Of a DNA stretch of 64,000 nucleotides, positions 1 through 9,628 are shown piece after piece. This DNA comes from Saliterribacillus persicus (GTDB taxonomy: Bacteria > Bacillota > Bacilli > Bacillales > Amphibacillaceae), in assembly GCF_003337485.1 (NCBI RefSeq), contig NZ_QPJJ01000004.1:186001-250000 (forward strand). The letters run 5' to 3'. The position numbers and the translations under genes were made by a program. A model generated the notes under the pieces. The model saw nothing but the letters and a program-made list of their open reading frames with translations, did not search any database and was not told the origin of the DNA. Each line of letters starts with the position of its first letter. Position 1 is the stretch's first letter.

Positions 1-168
1 AACGGGGAGGATGACGTAAAAGAGACTCTCCCAAGCGCTACAGAAGAACAAAAGTTAATACTAGAAACAAAGATTACAGAGTGTCTTGGAAGAATGAGCT
101 TAGAACCAACCTCAGAACTTGAAAAAGAATTTCAACAACTATTAATAGAAAAGAAAAAATTAGAGTAG
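1..168 (+). CDS. C-terminal fragment of an unidentified protein
   Basis: Frame 1 is open from the window edge to a TAG at 166-168, giving the last 55 residues of a protein whose start lies upstream. The segment is hydrophilic and glutamate/lysine rich, ends in a run of charged residues (EKKKLE), and looks helical. It has no recognisable motif. A symmetric terminator follows immediately, which supports this as a real gene end. Function cannot be assigned from this fragment. Confidence 0.6.
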   Translation, partial: NGEDDVKETLPSATEEQKLILETKITECLGRMSLEPTSELEKEFQQLLIEKKKLE

Positions 169-173
169 TAAGA

Positions 174-206
174 AAAACATCACAGGAAAATCTCCTGTGA
201 TGTTTT
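174..206. terminator. Bidirectional Rho-independent terminator
   Basis: A perfect 14-bp inverted repeat (AAAACATCACAGGA and its complement) surrounds a 5-base loop, with A/T tracts on both sides. It lies between the convergent ends of the plus-strand fragment at 168 and the minus-strand permease at 212, so it can end transcription from both directions. Confidence 0.85.
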
Positions 207-211
207 GTGTC

Positions 212-1378
212 TTATTTACCTGCTCTATTTTTATTAAATACGTCAAATCCAACAGCAAATAATAGAACCATACCTTTGATAAATTGCTGCCAGTCAATAC
301 CGATACTGATAAGAGACATCCCGTTATTCATTACACCCATAACAAGACCCCCGACAATCGCACCAATAACTGTACCAACACCACCAGCCATTGAAGCACC
401 ACCGATAAATACCGCAGCGATTGCATCAAGTTCAAGCATGTTACCTGCTGCAGGTGTAGCAGAATTTAATCGAGATGCAAAGATTAAACCAGCTAGTGCA
501 GCTAAAACACCATTATTTACAAATACCCAAAACACTACTCGTTTTGTTTTAATACCTGATAAATCTGCCGCTTTTTTATTACCACCTGTTGCATAAATAT
601 AACGACCCATTACCGTATTGTTCATTACAAATGTATAAATGATAATTAATCCAATTACGATCAATAATACCATTGGAATACCTTTGTTCGTCGCTAGTTG
701 ATATACAAACCAGTTAATAGCAAACAATAGAATTGCTAATTTTGCAACGATCAACCAAAGTGGTAGTATTTCTAAGTTATATTGGACTTGTGTTTTTCTT
801 TTACTAAATTCCAAATAAACAAGTACTAATGACATTATTCCCGAAAGTACCAGAGAGAAAATATGAATTCCCTCTCCACCAAATATATCTGGCAAGAAGG
901 CCCCACTAAATGTTCCGAATGCATCCGGGAATGGAGCAAGAGACTGTCCGTCTAGTAGATATAACGTTAAACCTCTGAATATTAACATCCCTGCCAATGT
1001 TACGATAAATGAAGGTATACCAATATATGCAATCCAGAAGCCCTGCCATACACCAATTAGCGCCCCTACAAATAAGGATAAAATAACAGCTATCCAAACT
1101 GGAACATTGTTGTTAATCATTAATACCCCTGCTATTGCTCCAACAAAAGCAACGACAGAACCAACAGATAAATCAATATTACCCGTTATAATAACTAATA
1201 CCATACCTACTGCTAAAACTAAAATAAAACCATTTTGAAGAATTAAGTTTGTTAGATTAAGAGAATTCAAAGATATACCGTCCGTTAATACCCAAAATAA
1301 GCTTGCAATGAATACTAACGCAATAATCATTCCGTATTCTCTTATATTATTTTTAAATAAGCTAATTAACGTTTGCAC
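212..1378 (-). CDS. mmsB: CUT2-family monosaccharide ABC transporter permease (MmsB/GguB/XylH type)
   Basis: This is a polytopic inner-membrane permease of about 388 residues. Successive hydrophobic segments span nearly the whole length, with the BPD_transp_2 signature of ribose/xylose permeases ([32 protein letters not shown]). A length near 390 fits the multiple-monosaccharide/xylose subfamily rather than RbsC (about 320). The GTG at 1378 is preferred because GGAGG lies 8 nt upstream; a GTG at 1387 abuts the Shine-Dalgarno site. The start overlaps the end of the ATPase gene by 17 nt, so translation is probably coupled. It is the last gene of the importer. The exact sugar is not certain; xylose, galactose and arabinose are typical for the family. 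Confidence 0.9.
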   Translation of the reverse strand: MQTLISLFKNNIREYGMIIALVFIASLFWVLTDGISLNSLNLTNLILQNGFILVLAVGMVLVIITGNIDLSVGSVVAFVGAIAGVLMINNNVPVWIAVILSLFVGALIGVWQGFWIAYIGIPSFIVTLAGMLIFRGLTLYLLDGQSLAPFPDAFGTFSGAFLPDIFGGEGIHIFSLVLSGIMSLVLVYLEFSKRKTQVQYNLEILPLWLIVAKLAILLFAINWFVYQLATNKGIPMVLLIVIGLIIIYTFVMNNTVMGRYIYATGGNKKAADLSGIKTKRVVFWVFVNNGVLAALAGLIFASRLNSATPAAGNMLELDAIAAVFIGGASMAGGVGTVIGAIVGGLVMGVMNNGMSLISIGIDWQQFIKGMVLLFAVGFDVFNKNRAGK

Positions 1379-2912
1379 GTTTAGCACCTCCAGTTCCGGT
1401 CATATAACGCATTACATGTTCCTGATCAGCATCTTCGCCTTCAAGTTCACCAGTTATTTTACCTTCATTCATTACATAAATTCGATCAGCTAAACCTAGT
1501 ACCTCTGGTAACTCTGAAGAAATAACTAGGACAGCCAATCCTTCAGCTGCTAATTCATTTATTTGTGTGTAAATTTCATATTTTGCACCCACATCAATTC
1601 CTCGTGTAGGTTCGTCAAGAATTAAGATATCTGGTTCAGTGAAAATCCACTTACTAAGAACAATCTTTTGTTGATTTCCACCACTAAGATTTCCTGCTAA
1701 TTGCTGTAATGATGGTGTTTTAATATTCAGCTTTTCTCGTAGAAACTGAGCTTCTTTTACTTCTTTTCTCTCATCGATTATAGAATTTTTGGAAATCCGA
1801 TTTAAATTAGATAAAGTAATATTACGTTTAATATCATCAATTAAATTTAATCCATATGTTTTTCTATCTTCTGATACATAAGCGATCCCTTGTTTAATGG
1901 CTTCACTTACCGTATCTGCTTTTATCTTTTTGCCATTTTTGTATAATTCACCGGTAATCTTCTTGCCATAGGTTTTACCAAAAATACTCATCGCAAGTTC
2001 CGTGCGCCCCGCACCCATTAATCCAGCGATACCAACAATTTCTCCACTCTTAATATTGAAGTTCGCATTATCAATTACTTTACGATCTTGTTGAGGATGA
2101 TATACATTCCAGTTTTTCACTTCAAAAACAACATCACCAATTTTTGCGTTCCTATCTGGGAAACGACTTTTTAATTCTCGACCAACCATCCCTTTAATGA
2201 TCCGATCTTCTGAAGCCTTTTCTTCTTTTGTATCAATTGTTTCGATCGTTTGACCATCTCTAAGAATCGTAATAGAGTCGGATATACTAGATACTTCGTT
2301 TAATTTATGAGAAATTAAAATAGAAGTAATTCCTTCATTTTTTAATTCACCTAATAACTTTAGTAGATTAGCACTATCCGTTTCGTTTAATGCTGCTGTA
2401 GGTTCATCTAAAATTAAAAGTTTTACATTTTTGGATAGAGCTTTTGCAATCTCAACTAACTGTTGTTTACCTACCCCTATATTCATAACAGGTGTTTCCG
2501 GTGAGTCTTTTAAACCAACTCGTTCTAGCAGCTTTTTAGCCTCTGAAAAAGTATCCTGCCATTTCATGATATTATATTTCTTTCGTTCATTTCCCAAAAA
2601 GATATTCTCTGCTATAGATAAGAAAGGACTTAGTGCTAATTCCTGGTGAATAATTACGATGCCTAACTCCTCACTTTGTTTGATGTCTTTAAAATGGCAT
2701 TCATTTCCATCAAAGTAAATTGCTCCATCATAAGAACCATGCGGGTAAACACCACTAAGCACTTTCATCAACGTTGATTTTCCTGCACCATTTTCTCCTA
2801 CAAGGGAATGGATCTCACCTTTTTCCACTTTAAGGTTTACATTATCTAACGCTTTTACACCAGGAAATGTTTTGGTTATATTACGCATTTCTAAAATATA
2901 ATCCGCCATCAT
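1362..2912 (-). CDS. mmsA: CUT2-family sugar ABC transporter ATP-binding protein, two fused ABC domains
   Basis: The 516-residue cytoplasmic ATPase energises monosaccharide uptake. Two ABC domains lie in tandem, as in RbsA/XylG/MmsA. Domain 1 has Walker [13 protein letters not shown] (about residues 38-49), a diverged signature around [15 protein letters not shown] and Walker [13 protein letters not shown]. Domain 2 has a degenerate Walker A (GLMGAGRTE), a canonical LSGGNQQK signature and [13 protein letters not shown] normal first site and degenerate second P-loop are standard for this family. ATG codons at 2912 and 2909 follow an AAGGTGG site. The gene sits between the binding protein, from which it is separated by two hairpins, and the overlapping permease. 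Confidence 0.93.
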   Translation of the reverse strand: MMADYILEMRNITKTFPGVKALDNVNLKVEKGEIHSLVGENGAGKSTLMKVLSGVYPHGSYDGAIYFDGNECHFKDIKQSEELGIVIIHQELALSPFLSIAENIFLGNERKKYNIMKWQDTFSEAKKLLERVGLKDSPETPVMNIGVGKQQLVEIAKALSKNVKLLILDEPTAALNETDSANLLKLLGELKNEGITSILISHKLNEVSSISDSITILRDGQTIETIDTKEEKASEDRIIKGMVGRELKSRFPDRNAKIGDVVFEVKNWNVYHPQQDRKVIDNANFNIKSGEIVGIAGLMGAGRTELAMSIFGKTYGKKITGELYKNGKKIKADTVSEAIKQGIAYVSEDRKTYGLNLIDDIKRNITLSNLNRISKNSIIDERKEVKEAQFLREKLNIKTPSLQQLAGNLSGGNQQKIVLSKWIFTEPDILILDEPTRGIDVGAKYEIYTQINELAAEGLAVLVISSELPEVLGLADRIYVMNEGKITGELEGEDADQEHVMRYMTGTGGAKRANVN

Positions 2913-2974
2913 CTCACCACCTTAATCATTGATAGTTTCCATCGTTCTTTTAAAAATTAGAAGAATAAATACAG

Positions 2975-3021
2975 AAAAACTAGGTTTATCGCCAAGTTTT
3001 TATGGCGAAAGCCTTAGTTTT
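2975..3021 (-). terminator. Partial terminator between binding-protein and ATPase genes
   Basis: A long imperfect inverted repeat (AAAACTAGG...TCGCC/GGCGA...CTTAGTTTT) is followed on the minus strand by TTTTTCT. It lies inside the operon, after the binding-protein gene and 60 nt before the ATPase gene. It probably ends a fraction of transcripts, leaving the binding protein more highly expressed. Confidence 0.65.
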
Positions 3022-3072
3022 ACTTATACTATAATCCGTTAAAATATATACTTTTCTATAATGTGAGAAATG

Positions 3073-3102
3073 ATTTAGTGGTGATCGAAATCACCACTAA
3101 AT
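3073..3102. terminator. Stable hairpin just downstream of the binding-protein gene
   Basis: A perfect 13-bp stem (ATTTAGTGGTGAT and its complement) with a 4-base loop starts 8 nt past the binding-protein stop. There is no strong T tract in the minus direction, so it resembles an mRNA 3'-end stabiliser as much as a terminator. Confidence 0.6.
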
Positions 3103-3110
3103 TTTTCAAC

Positions 3111-4220
3111 CTATTCTAATTCTTCTTCTGAGTAATAACCACTGTCGATAACAACCTCTTGGTAGTTGTCAATATCAACTGATACTGGTTCCACTAGATA
3201 AGAAGGAACAACTTTCACACCATTATCATACGTTTCAGTATCATTTACTTCTGCTTCTTCGCCAGCTAAAATTGCATCGATCATATCTACTACTACTGCA
3301 GCTAGATCACGTGTATCTTTAAATACTGTTTGTGATTGCTCTCCAGCAATAATTGACTTTATTGAAGCAAGCTCAGCATCTTGACCACTCATAACTGGAA
3401 TTTCAAGATCTCCAGAACCATAACCTACACCTTTAAGTGCTTGGATAATACCACGGCTAATTCCATCATATGGGGAAAGAACAGCATCTACTGTTTCTCC
3501 ATCAGAATATGCCTTACTTAAAATGTTTTCCATACGTGATTTTGCATTATTTCCATCCCAACGCATTGTAGCAGCTTGTTCGAATTCAGTTTGCTCACTT
3601 TGAACTACTAATTTTCCACTATCAATGTATGGTTGTAATACTGACATCGCACCATCCCAGAAGAAATATGCGTTATTATCATCTGGTGAACCACCGAATA
3701 ATTCAATGTTAAACGGTCCTTCTTCTTCAGATAAATTTAATGCTTCTTCAAGATAAGACGCTTGTAATACACCAACCTGGAAGTTATCAAATGTAGCATA
3801 GTAACTTACATTTTCAGTTTCCATAATCAAACGGTCATATGCGATAACTTCAATATCAGCGTCTGCTGCTTTTTGAAGTACATTTGAAAGAGCTGTACCA
3901 TCAATAGATGCTACTACTAAAACATCTGGTTGCTTTACAATCATATTTTCAATTTGTTCGATTTGCTTATCTACATCGTCCTCCGCGTATTGAAGGTCCG
4001 TATCATAACCTAATTCCTCTAATTGATCTACCATGTTATTACCATCATCTACCCAACGTTGAGAAGATTTTGTCGGCATCGCGATACCGATAGAAGCATC
4101 ATTTTCTGTTGCCTCTTCTCCACCTTCTTCTGATCCTCCGGAAGCTTCTTCATCGCCACCACAAGCAGCTAATAGTAACATAAGACTAAAAAACAGTGCT
4201 AATAATCCTAACTTTTTCAT
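3111..4220 (-). CDS. chvE: Sugar-binding lipoprotein of the CUT2 importer (ChvE-like)
   Basis: This is a 369-residue extracellular solute-binding lipoprotein. A signal peptide ends in LLLAAC, so Cys20 would be lipidated. A Ser/Gly/Glu-rich linker follows, then a type I periplasmic-binding-protein fold. The start of the fold, [20 protein letters not shown], is characteristic of ChvE/multiple-monosaccharide binding proteins. It delivers sugar to the permease/ATPase encoded downstream. A cre-like site lies 22-35 nt upstream of the ATG, which suggests CcpA control. The gene is first of the transporter set and is followed by two hairpins. The ligand cannot be fixed from sequence; D-xylose, D-galactose and L-arabinose are candidates. 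Confidence 0.9.
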   Translation of the reverse strand: MKKLGLLALFFSLMLLLAACGGDEEASGGSEEGGEEATENDASIGIAMPTKSSQRWVDDGNNMVDQLEELGYDTDLQYAEDDVDKQIEQIENMIVKQPDVLVVASIDGTALSNVLQKAADADIEVIAYDRLIMETENVSYYATFDNFQVGVLQASYLEEALNLSEEEGPFNIELFGGSPDDNNAYFFWDGAMSVLQPYIDSGKLVVQSEQTEFEQAATMRWDGNNAKSRMENILSKAYSDGETVDAVLSPYDGISRGIIQALKGVGYGSGDLEIPVMSGQDAELASIKSIIAGEQSQTVFKDTRDLAAVVVDMIDAILAGEEAEVNDTETYDNGVKVVPSYLVEPVSVDIDNYQEVVIDSGYYSEEELE

Positions 4221-4241
4221 TTTGTAACCCCTCTCTTTTTT

Positions 4242-4255
4242 TGAAATCGCTTTCT
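4242..4255 (-). promoter_or_regulatory. cre-like site (CcpA) upstream of the chvE-like gene
   Basis: TGAAATCGCTTTCT (plus-strand reading) matches the catabolite-responsive-element pattern TGnAAnCGnTnnCA at all but the last base. It lies between the promoter region and the start of the binding-protein gene, which suits carbon catabolite repression of the importer. Confidence 0.6.
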
Positions 4256-4550
4256 AATACATACTTTAGCACCATTATTCATGTAAGGCTTTACATAAAT
4301 TTAAACTGTTTTTATGTTTTTTTAACAATCCTGTAATAAAGCTGCTTGTTAAAAGTCTTTTTTCAATTCTGAAACTAACCTAAAACCCTGTTATACCAAC
4401 ATATTTCACAAGTTAAACGTTTATGCATTAATTATTACAAAGAGATGACAAAAATATCCGAATAATTTTTTAGACAAAAAAATACACGTTATCGGGACTG
4501 CATTTGCCTAAAAATAATGACAAATACCCGTAACGCGCATGACTTTTCGT
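4256..4550. other. Intergenic region between response regulator and importer
   Basis: About 295 bases of A/T-rich sequence separate the end of the regulator gene from the importer. It must hold the importer promoter and the binding site of the response regulator, but I could not define a -10/-35 pair or a convincing repeated regulator site by eye. No gene is seen. Confidence 0.5.
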
Positions 4551-5747
4551 TCATTCTGCATGTTTGAATTGCTTTGGTGATACTCCTGTTATCTTTTTAA
4601 AGGTAGTACTAAAATAATGCTGCGAATCGTAGCCGACAAATTCTGAAATATCACGAATGGTCATATCTGTGGTTTTTAATAAATCTGCCGCTTTATTAAT
4701 ACGCATTTGTGTCAACAAACCAACATAAGAAATACCAAGCTCCTGCTTCATCATTCTGCTAAGATAAACCGTCGAGATATGTAGGGCAGCCGCCACTTTT
4801 TCCAGAGTTATCGACGGATCAAGATAGTGCTCATGCACATACGCTTGTGCTTCTTTTACAATGGGAGAAATTCTGAGCTTACTATCAACTTCTTCTTTAC
4901 AATTCTCATAAGCTATATGTAAGTCTGTAATTTCACCTTCCACTTGAACTACGTGCTGTAAAACAGTGATATCTAAATATTCTTTAATAGAAGCTTCAAT
5001 TTTTTTAATTAGCTCCTGTGGTATTGTATCCCATAAACAGACATTCAATAGATGGATACGATCTCTAAAGACAACAGCTTGTTTGCCCTCTAACAATTCT
5101 TTTACAATATTTTCAATCGCAAATAAATAAACCTGACGATCGTTTTCCTGCATATATGTTTGATTTTGATGATATTCTGGCCATTTAATAATCATATATT
5201 GAGCTGGTTTTTCAACAGGAAGATCTAGAAAAGCAAGTTGCTCAGTAATTTCATCTTGCACAAGCTGCTCTTCTATCCAGTCTATAAAAAAACGAATCAT
5301 CAGCTGATTATAGTTCTTTTTAAGCTGTGATTTTGCTTGTCGCAAATAAGTTTGTTGTGTTATTTCCTTTTCTAGAGATTCATGAACCTCCAGTAGCAGT
5401 TGATGAAGCTTTTCAGGATTAACTGGCTTCAAAATATAATCTTCGACCTGTAGCCTGATTGCTTCTTGTGCATATCGGAATTCATCATAACCTGAGATAA
5501 CTACCATTTTACACGACGGTAGCTCTTCTTTTAAACGCTTCATAGCTGCTATCCCGTTCATAATGGGCATATTCAAATCGATCAGAAGAATATCAATGTT
5601 ATGTGCTATTGCCATTTCTACTGCTTCTTCACCATCTTCTGCTTCTCCAACAACCTCCATATTCAAGCTTTCCCAATTAACTGAGGAACGAATGCCGTCT
5701 CGAATAATAAATTCATCATCTGCAATAAGTACTTTCCATTTACTCAT
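4551..5747 (-). CDS. YesN-type response regulator with AraC output domain
   Basis: The 398-residue cytoplasmic transcription factor has an N-terminal receiver domain with the acidic pair at residues 10-11 and phospho-acceptor Asp57 (LLIDLNMPIMNG). A variable middle region follows, then a C-terminal double helix-turn-helix of the AraC family (about 300-398; GYDSQHYFSTTFKKITGVSP). Its start overlaps the kinase stop as TAATG, a mark of translational coupling. It is probably phosphorylated by the kinase next to it and activates the importer immediately downstream, as YesN does for xylFGH in the clostridial XylFII-LytS-YesN system. Confidence 0.92.
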   Translation of the reverse strand: MSKWKVLIADDEFIIRDGIRSSVNWESLNMEVVGEAEDGEEAVEMAIAHNIDILLIDLNMPIMNGIAAMKRLKEELPSCKMVVISGYDEFRYAQEAIRLQVEDYILKPVNPEKLHQLLLEVHESLEKEITQQTYLRQAKSQLKKNYNQLMIRFFIDWIEEQLVQDEITEQLAFLDLPVEKPAQYMIIKWPEYHQNQTYMQENDRQVYLFAIENIVKELLEGKQAVVFRDRIHLLNVCLWDTIPQELIKKIEASIKEYLDITVLQHVVQVEGEITDLHIAYENCKEEVDSKLRISPIVKEAQAYVHEHYLDPSITLEKVAAALHISTVYLSRMMKQELGISYVGLLTQMRINKAADLLKTTDMTIRDISEFVGYDSQHYFSTTFKKITGVSPKQFKHAE

Positions 5748-7573
5748 TAACGTTTTTCACCATCCTCAATCGCTTCATTTTTTAGAAGTGGTAATTTAAT
5801 TTGAATCGTTGTTCCTTCTCCTTCTTTACTTTCTAACGTGAGACCATAAGAAGAACCGAAGGCAAGGATGATTCTTGCTTGAACATTTAACATGCCATAC
5901 CCTTTTTTATCATCATCTTCTTTTTGATTTTCTGTTCTTTCTATAGCTTCGTTTAAGGCTAATTGCATATGTGCTAACTGCTTTGGATCCATGCCCTTGC
6001 CATCATCTTTCACTTCTATTATTAAATGATCTTCCTTCTTGGTTGCTGTAACATCTATGTGACCGATTCCTCTTCTTTCTTTAATACCATGGTAAATAGC
6101 ATTTTCCACAAGTGGCTGAAGAATAAATTTTAGAACGTAATTTTTTTTCAAACTTTCTTCGATTTCTAAATGGTAAACTAACTTTTCTCTATATCTTGTT
6201 TTTTGAATAAGTAAATAACTTTCAATATGATCGAATTCTTCCTCTAGCGTAATTCGATCTCGGCCTTTACTGAGACCGATCCTAAATAACTTAGCTAATG
6301 ATTCAACAACCTCTGCGACATCATTTGCTTTTTGTTTTCTAGCCATCCATTGAATGGTATCTAAAGTGTTATATAAAAAATGCGGATTAATGTTAGCTTG
6401 AAGACTTCTGAATTCCGCTTCTCGTTTCTGCCTCTCATGGCGCTCTGTTAATCTTAGCAAATCATTGATCTGACTTAACATTTTATTAAAGCTTCTACCA
6501 AGCAATCCAATTTCATCATCTCTTTTTTCTTTATATCTGACATGAAACTGTCCACTTTCTGCTTTTCTCATAAAGGCCATTAGCTGCGTAATTGGTTTTG
6601 ATAACGAATAGGATAAATAGTAAGAAACAGGGATCCCAAATAACATTAGGAAGAATACAAATGTCACGATATAAAATCGAATCTCCCGCATTTCAAACAC
6701 TGTTTCCTCAGTAGGAAAAACACCAATGGTTGTCCAATTAGAAAAAGGAGACTCCTGAAAGATAAATTGCAGTTTTTCCTCATTAATGTCCTTTGAAAAG
6801 GTTCCAGACTTTTGACCTTCAAGCCACTCACGCGGAATGGATTCAACTAGTGGATCATCAGGTCGATAGATATTCTCTCCCTGATCATCTACTACCATCA
6901 AATATCCAGACTTACCTAGTCTAACATCCACTAATGTTTCTGCAATAACTCTTAATTTTAAATCAATCAAGATTACACCTTTAACTTCTTGCGTATATGG
7001 ATCTGTCACTGCCCGAACAACCGATACTACTTCATCATTCTTATAGTTAACCAATGATGAAATCTTTCGATCGGATGGCTGACCAATAATTTTAAATATC
7101 CCTTTGTTTTCAATAGCTTCCTGATACCAAGGTTCACTCGTCAAGTCTCTAGAGGCAGGAGCGTAAAATTCATTACTTATGTAATCTCCTTCGTTGTTAA
7201 CAACTAGAATGCCCGCTACTTCTGGTGACAGGGTGGTAAAGTTTCTTAAGAATTGTTGAATATCATAGTCATTTCGCGTCATTGTCTCTTCTGCTTGATC
7301 AATTTGAAAAAAATTTTGCACATCTTCATTGAATGCAATTAAATAGGTAATACTTTGCATGTTATTAATATAAAATTCAAACGTTTCATTCACTTTACTG
7401 ATTAATTGAAGCGTATTATCGTTCACTTGCTCTTCTAATACTCTTTCAACAGTCCAATTTATAAGGATACCTAATGCAATAATCGGTATGATACTAATAA
7501 TTAAAAAATGTGAAATCAGCTTATATCGAATTGGTAAGTTATTAATTTGTATCCAACGCTTCAATATAATCAA
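5747..7573 (-). CDS. YesM/LytS-type sensor histidine kinase
   Basis: This is a 608-residue membrane kinase. One transmembrane helix lies at about 20-42 and a second at about 297-318. Between them is an extracytoplasmic Cache-type sensor domain, and after them a HAMP linker. The His_kinase motif INPHFLYNTLDTIQW supplies the phospho-histidine, and a HATPase_c domain has G-box elements (DDGKGMD, KGYGMLNV). The start is a TTG, either at 7573 or three codons later; the Shine-Dalgarno site is weak, so it may rely on coupling to the upstream gene 15 nt away. It forms a triad with the binding-protein-like sensor and the YesN regulator. Confidence 0.9.
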   Translation of the reverse strand: MIILKRWIQINNLPIRYKLISHFLIISIIPIIALGILINWTVERVLEEQVNDNTLQLISKVNETFEFYINNMQSITYLIAFNEDVQNFFQIDQAEETMTRNDYDIQQFLRNFTTLSPEVAGILVVNNEGDYISNEFYAPASRDLTSEPWYQEAIENKGIFKIIGQPSDRKISSLVNYKNDEVVSVVRAVTDPYTQEVKGVILIDLKLRVIAETLVDVRLGKSGYLMVVDDQGENIYRPDDPLVESIPREWLEGQKSGTFSKDINEEKLQFIFQESPFSNWTTIGVFPTEETVFEMREIRFYIVTFVFFLMLFGIPVSYYLSYSLSKPITQLMAFMRKAESGQFHVRYKEKRDDEIGLLGRSFNKMLSQINDLLRLTERHERQKREAEFRSLQANINPHFLYNTLDTIQWMARKQKANDVAEVVESLAKLFRIGLSKGRDRITLEEEFDHIESYLLIQKTRYREKLVYHLEIEESLKKNYVLKFILQPLVENAIYHGIKERRGIGHIDVTATKKEDHLIIEVKDDGKGMDPKQLAHMQLALNEAIERTENQKEDDDKKGYGMLNVQARIILAFGSSYGLTLESKEGEGTTIQIKLPLLKNEAIEDGEKR

Positions 7574-7588
7574 TCCATTCTAGGCGGT

Positions 7589-8584
7589 TTATTTTGGATA
7601 GTAAGATTCCACATTATCTTCGGTTACGATCGAAATACCTGTGTCTACATAACGAGGAAGTGGATTACTTCCATCCTCTTGTTCGACAATATCATGATTT
7701 AAGTGAAATAAATGTTGCAATGACCAATATCCCATCTCCCAAGTTCCTTGAGCAAGTGTTGCAGAGATGACTCCTCTTTCTATCATGTCTAATGTTCCTT
7801 TATCCGTGTCAAAACTAATTATTTTAATTTCATCTTCAAGATTTTTGTTAATAGTAGCTTGTCCTACACCTACTCCACCATTAGCTTCTGTTGCAAAAAT
7901 TCCAGCAATATCTGGATACTCTCTCATAATTTCGTCAGCAGCTTGACGCGATAATAACTGATCGCCTCTACCATCTTTTATTGCAACAACCTTCATGTCA
8001 GGATACTCCATAAAAATGGTATCCTGAAACCCTTGTGTTCTTTCTTGGTGGTTGAGCTGCCGTGGTTGAGTGATCACACCTACTTCACCTGTTTCATTTA
8101 AAAAATCTGCCATTTTATGAGCGGCTTGCACACCTGCATAGTAGTTATCTGTGCCAAGGAAAGAATAAGCTTTACTCTCTGGTGCATCTGCATCAAACAT
8201 AACAACAGGAATACCAGCCTCCACAGCCTTATCGATGACATCGTTTAATGCTGTGGGATCCATGGTAGATACAGCAATCCCAGCTGGGTTTTTCGCAATT
8301 ACTTGTTCTAAGACTGTAATTTCTTCTTCTACATCATACTGCGTAGCGCCACGGTATTCCACAGACACATTTAAAGCTTCCGCTGCGTCTTCAAACCCTT
8401 TAACAGCTCGCTTCCAATAATCAATACCTACTTGAAAAGTTACCATAACGTAGGTTTCATCCATGCTACCTCTTAATTCATTTTCTGACCATTCCCGAGT
8501 AGTTTCAGACTCAGTCTGATAATTATAAACATATATAACAAAAAGTCCAATTAGAATTAAATAAATGAAAAGCAGTTTTCGCAA
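7589..8584 (-). CDS. Membrane-anchored sugar-binding sensor protein (XylFII-like)
   Basis: The 331-residue protein has one N-terminal membrane anchor (about residues 4-21) and no lipobox cysteine. The rest is a type I periplasmic-binding-protein fold related to RbsB/XylF (VIDKAVEAGIPVVMFDADAP, IKIISFDTDKGTLDMIERG). The TTG at 8584 is chosen because AAAGGGG lies 8 nt upstream; the open frame extends further without a ribosome site. The gene is first in an operon with a kinase and a regulator and has no transport partners of its own. That favours a sensory role: binding sugar outside and signalling through the kinase, as XylFII does for LytS. An uptake role is less likely. Confidence 0.82.
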   Translation of the reverse strand: MRKLLFIYLILIGLFVIYVYNYQTESETTREWSENELRGSMDETYVMVTFQVGIDYWKRAVKGFEDAAEALNVSVEYRGATQYDVEEEITVLEQVIAKNPAGIAVSTMDPTALNDVIDKAVEAGIPVVMFDADAPESKAYSFLGTDNYYAGVQAAHKMADFLNETGEVGVITQPRQLNHQERTQGFQDTIFMEYPDMKVVAIKDGRGDQLLSRQAADEIMREYPDIAGIFATEANGGVGVGQATINKNLEDEIKIISFDTDKGTLDMIERGVISATLAQGTWEMGYWSLQHLFHLNHDIVEQEDGSNPLPRYVDTGISIVTEDNVESYYPK

Positions 8585-8920
8585 TAGTGAAACCCCTTTC
8601 AATATTAACTTAGCAAAATATAATAACATTCATCCTATAGACGAATGTGAGATAAATAGATTGCTTGATTGTAACAAAATTGTAACGGAAAAGCTTTGTT
8701 TCGGCAACCTTATATTGTAGCTAAATGGAGAGGGGTTTCACTGAATACTTAAGTGGAAATATGATTTGGTCATGAATCTCTACAAATCTTGCTCATCAAC
8801 TCAGGGAAATTGACCGTGAATTATCGAATGAAGCACCTCTTTCATTAATAAACATTCTCTCAAACACACGAAAATTATTTTTAGAATTGCTTGAATTGGT
8901 AATAACTTTACATTTTCCTT
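8585..8920. other. Intergenic region, no convincing gene
   Basis: About 335 bases separate the divergent sensor operon and the ydaT-like gene. A 47-codon open stretch at about 8775-8920 (LAHQLREIDRELSNEAPLSL near its start) lacks a start codon and ribosome site and may be a decayed fragment. I see no RNA structure of note. The sensor-operon promoter must lie near 8620-8700, where the sequence is A/T rich. Confidence 0.4.
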
Positions 8921-8945
8921 GTTTATGATTTCGTTTTTCGGGAAA
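8921..8945 (+). promoter_or_regulatory. SigB-type general stress promoter for the ydaT-like gene
   Basis: GTTTAT at 8921-8926 and GGGAAA at 8940-8945 are separated by 13 nt, close to the SigB consensus GTTTAA-N13/15-GGGWAW. The -10 element lies 28 nt before the ATG. This agrees with the known SigB dependence of ydaT in Bacillus subtilis. Confidence 0.75.
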
Positions 8946-8973
8946 AAGTGTAAAACAAAGGAGCGTGATAGAA

Positions 8974-9423
8974 ATGCCTTGGGATACAACTGATTACCCA
9001 AGTTCTTTGAAAAATTTAGACACGGTCGTTCGCAAAAAAGCGATTGATATTGCAAATGCCATGATTGATGAAGGGTACAAAGAAGGACAAGCTATCCCTA
9101 TCGCCACGGAACAAGCAAAAGAATGGTATAAAAATGCCTCCGATAATGAAAAAAATGAAGTAAAACAAATGGGTGATGAGGATCTTAAAGCACGTGATGA
9201 CAATCCACAAGACAGCAGACCTGAATTGCTTGAAAAAGGAGAGCATGTTATTTCTCATGAGGATGGTTGGGCCGTAAAAACACAGGATGCTAGACGTTCT
9301 TCTCATGTATTTGACAAAAAGGAAGATGCTATTAAACGAGCAAGAAAAATCGCTGAAAATAAACAGACCAGTGTCATTATTCATAAAAAAGATGGTTCAA
9401 TACAGGATAAAATAAATTATTAA
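8974..9423 (+). CDS. ydaT: YdaT-like general stress protein with DUF2188 domain
   Basis: The 149-residue hydrophilic cytoplasmic protein opens MPWDTTDYPSSLKNL with two helices of the YdaT type (KKAIDIANAMIDEGYKEGQA). A C-terminal DUF2188 segment (about 90-145) carries the W-x-V-K and S-H-x-F-x-x-K-x-x-A pattern. The ATG at 8974 is preferred over a GTG at 8965 because the AAAGGAG site ends 1 nt before the GTG but 10 nt before the ATG. The biochemical role of the family is unknown; B. subtilis YdaT belongs to the SigB regulon. A second SigB-type gene follows 76 nt downstream. Confidence 0.88.
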   Translation: MPWDTTDYPSSLKNLDTVVRKKAIDIANAMIDEGYKEGQAIPIATEQAKEWYKNASDNEKNEVKQMGDEDLKARDDNPQDSRPELLEKGEHVISHEDGWAVKTQDARRSSHVFDKKEDAIKRARKIAENKQTSVIIHKKDGSIQDKINY

Positions 9424-9441
9424 CATTTTTTCAAAATATTG

Positions 9442-9466
9442 GTTTATTAGATTGCAAAGCGGGTAA
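9442..9466 (+). promoter_or_regulatory. SigB-type promoter for a 38-residue protein
   Basis: GTTTAT at 9442-9447 and GGGTAA at 9461-9466 are separated by exactly 13 nt, nearly matching SigB consensus. It starts 19 nt after the ydaT stop and 32 nt separate it from the next ATG, so the small gene has its own stress promoter. Confidence 0.75.
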
Positions 9467-9498
9467 ACCTCTACTACAACAAGGAAAGGAGGATCAAC

Positions 9499-9615
9499 AT
9501 GGCTAACAATCAAGGAAAAAGCGGCGAAGAGCGTAAGCACGATACTAACAAAGAATACGGCCGCCAAGGAAAATATGCTAAAGGGAATCAAAAGAACAGT
9601 GACAATGATAAATAA
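9499..9615 (+). CDS. Small hydrophilic stress peptide, 38 residues, unrecognised
   Basis: An ATG preceded by a near-ideal AAAGGAGGA site opens a 38-codon frame ending in TAA. The peptide (MANNQGKSGEERKHDTNKE at its start) has no hydrophobic segment and is almost entirely Gly, Asn, Lys, Asp, Glu and Gln, so it is probably disordered. This is reminiscent of small hydrophilic stress or spore proteins. It has its own SigB-like promoter and a strong terminator 14 nt after the stop, so it is a complete transcription unit. I do not recognise the family. Confidence 0.8.
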   Translation: MANNQGKSGEERKHDTNKEYGRQGKYAKGNQKNSDNDK

Positions 9616-9628
9616 ACTTACTTATATC

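Noticed and set aside
8770-8920. Open stretch of about 47 codons on the plus strand (LAHQLREIDRELSNEAPLSL)
   Set aside because: It has no start codon or ribosome site and runs into the SigB promoter of the next gene; at best a decayed fragment.
9016-9384. 122-codon minus-strand frame opposite ydaT
   Set aside because: It is fully antisense to a recognised stress gene and has no ribosome site.
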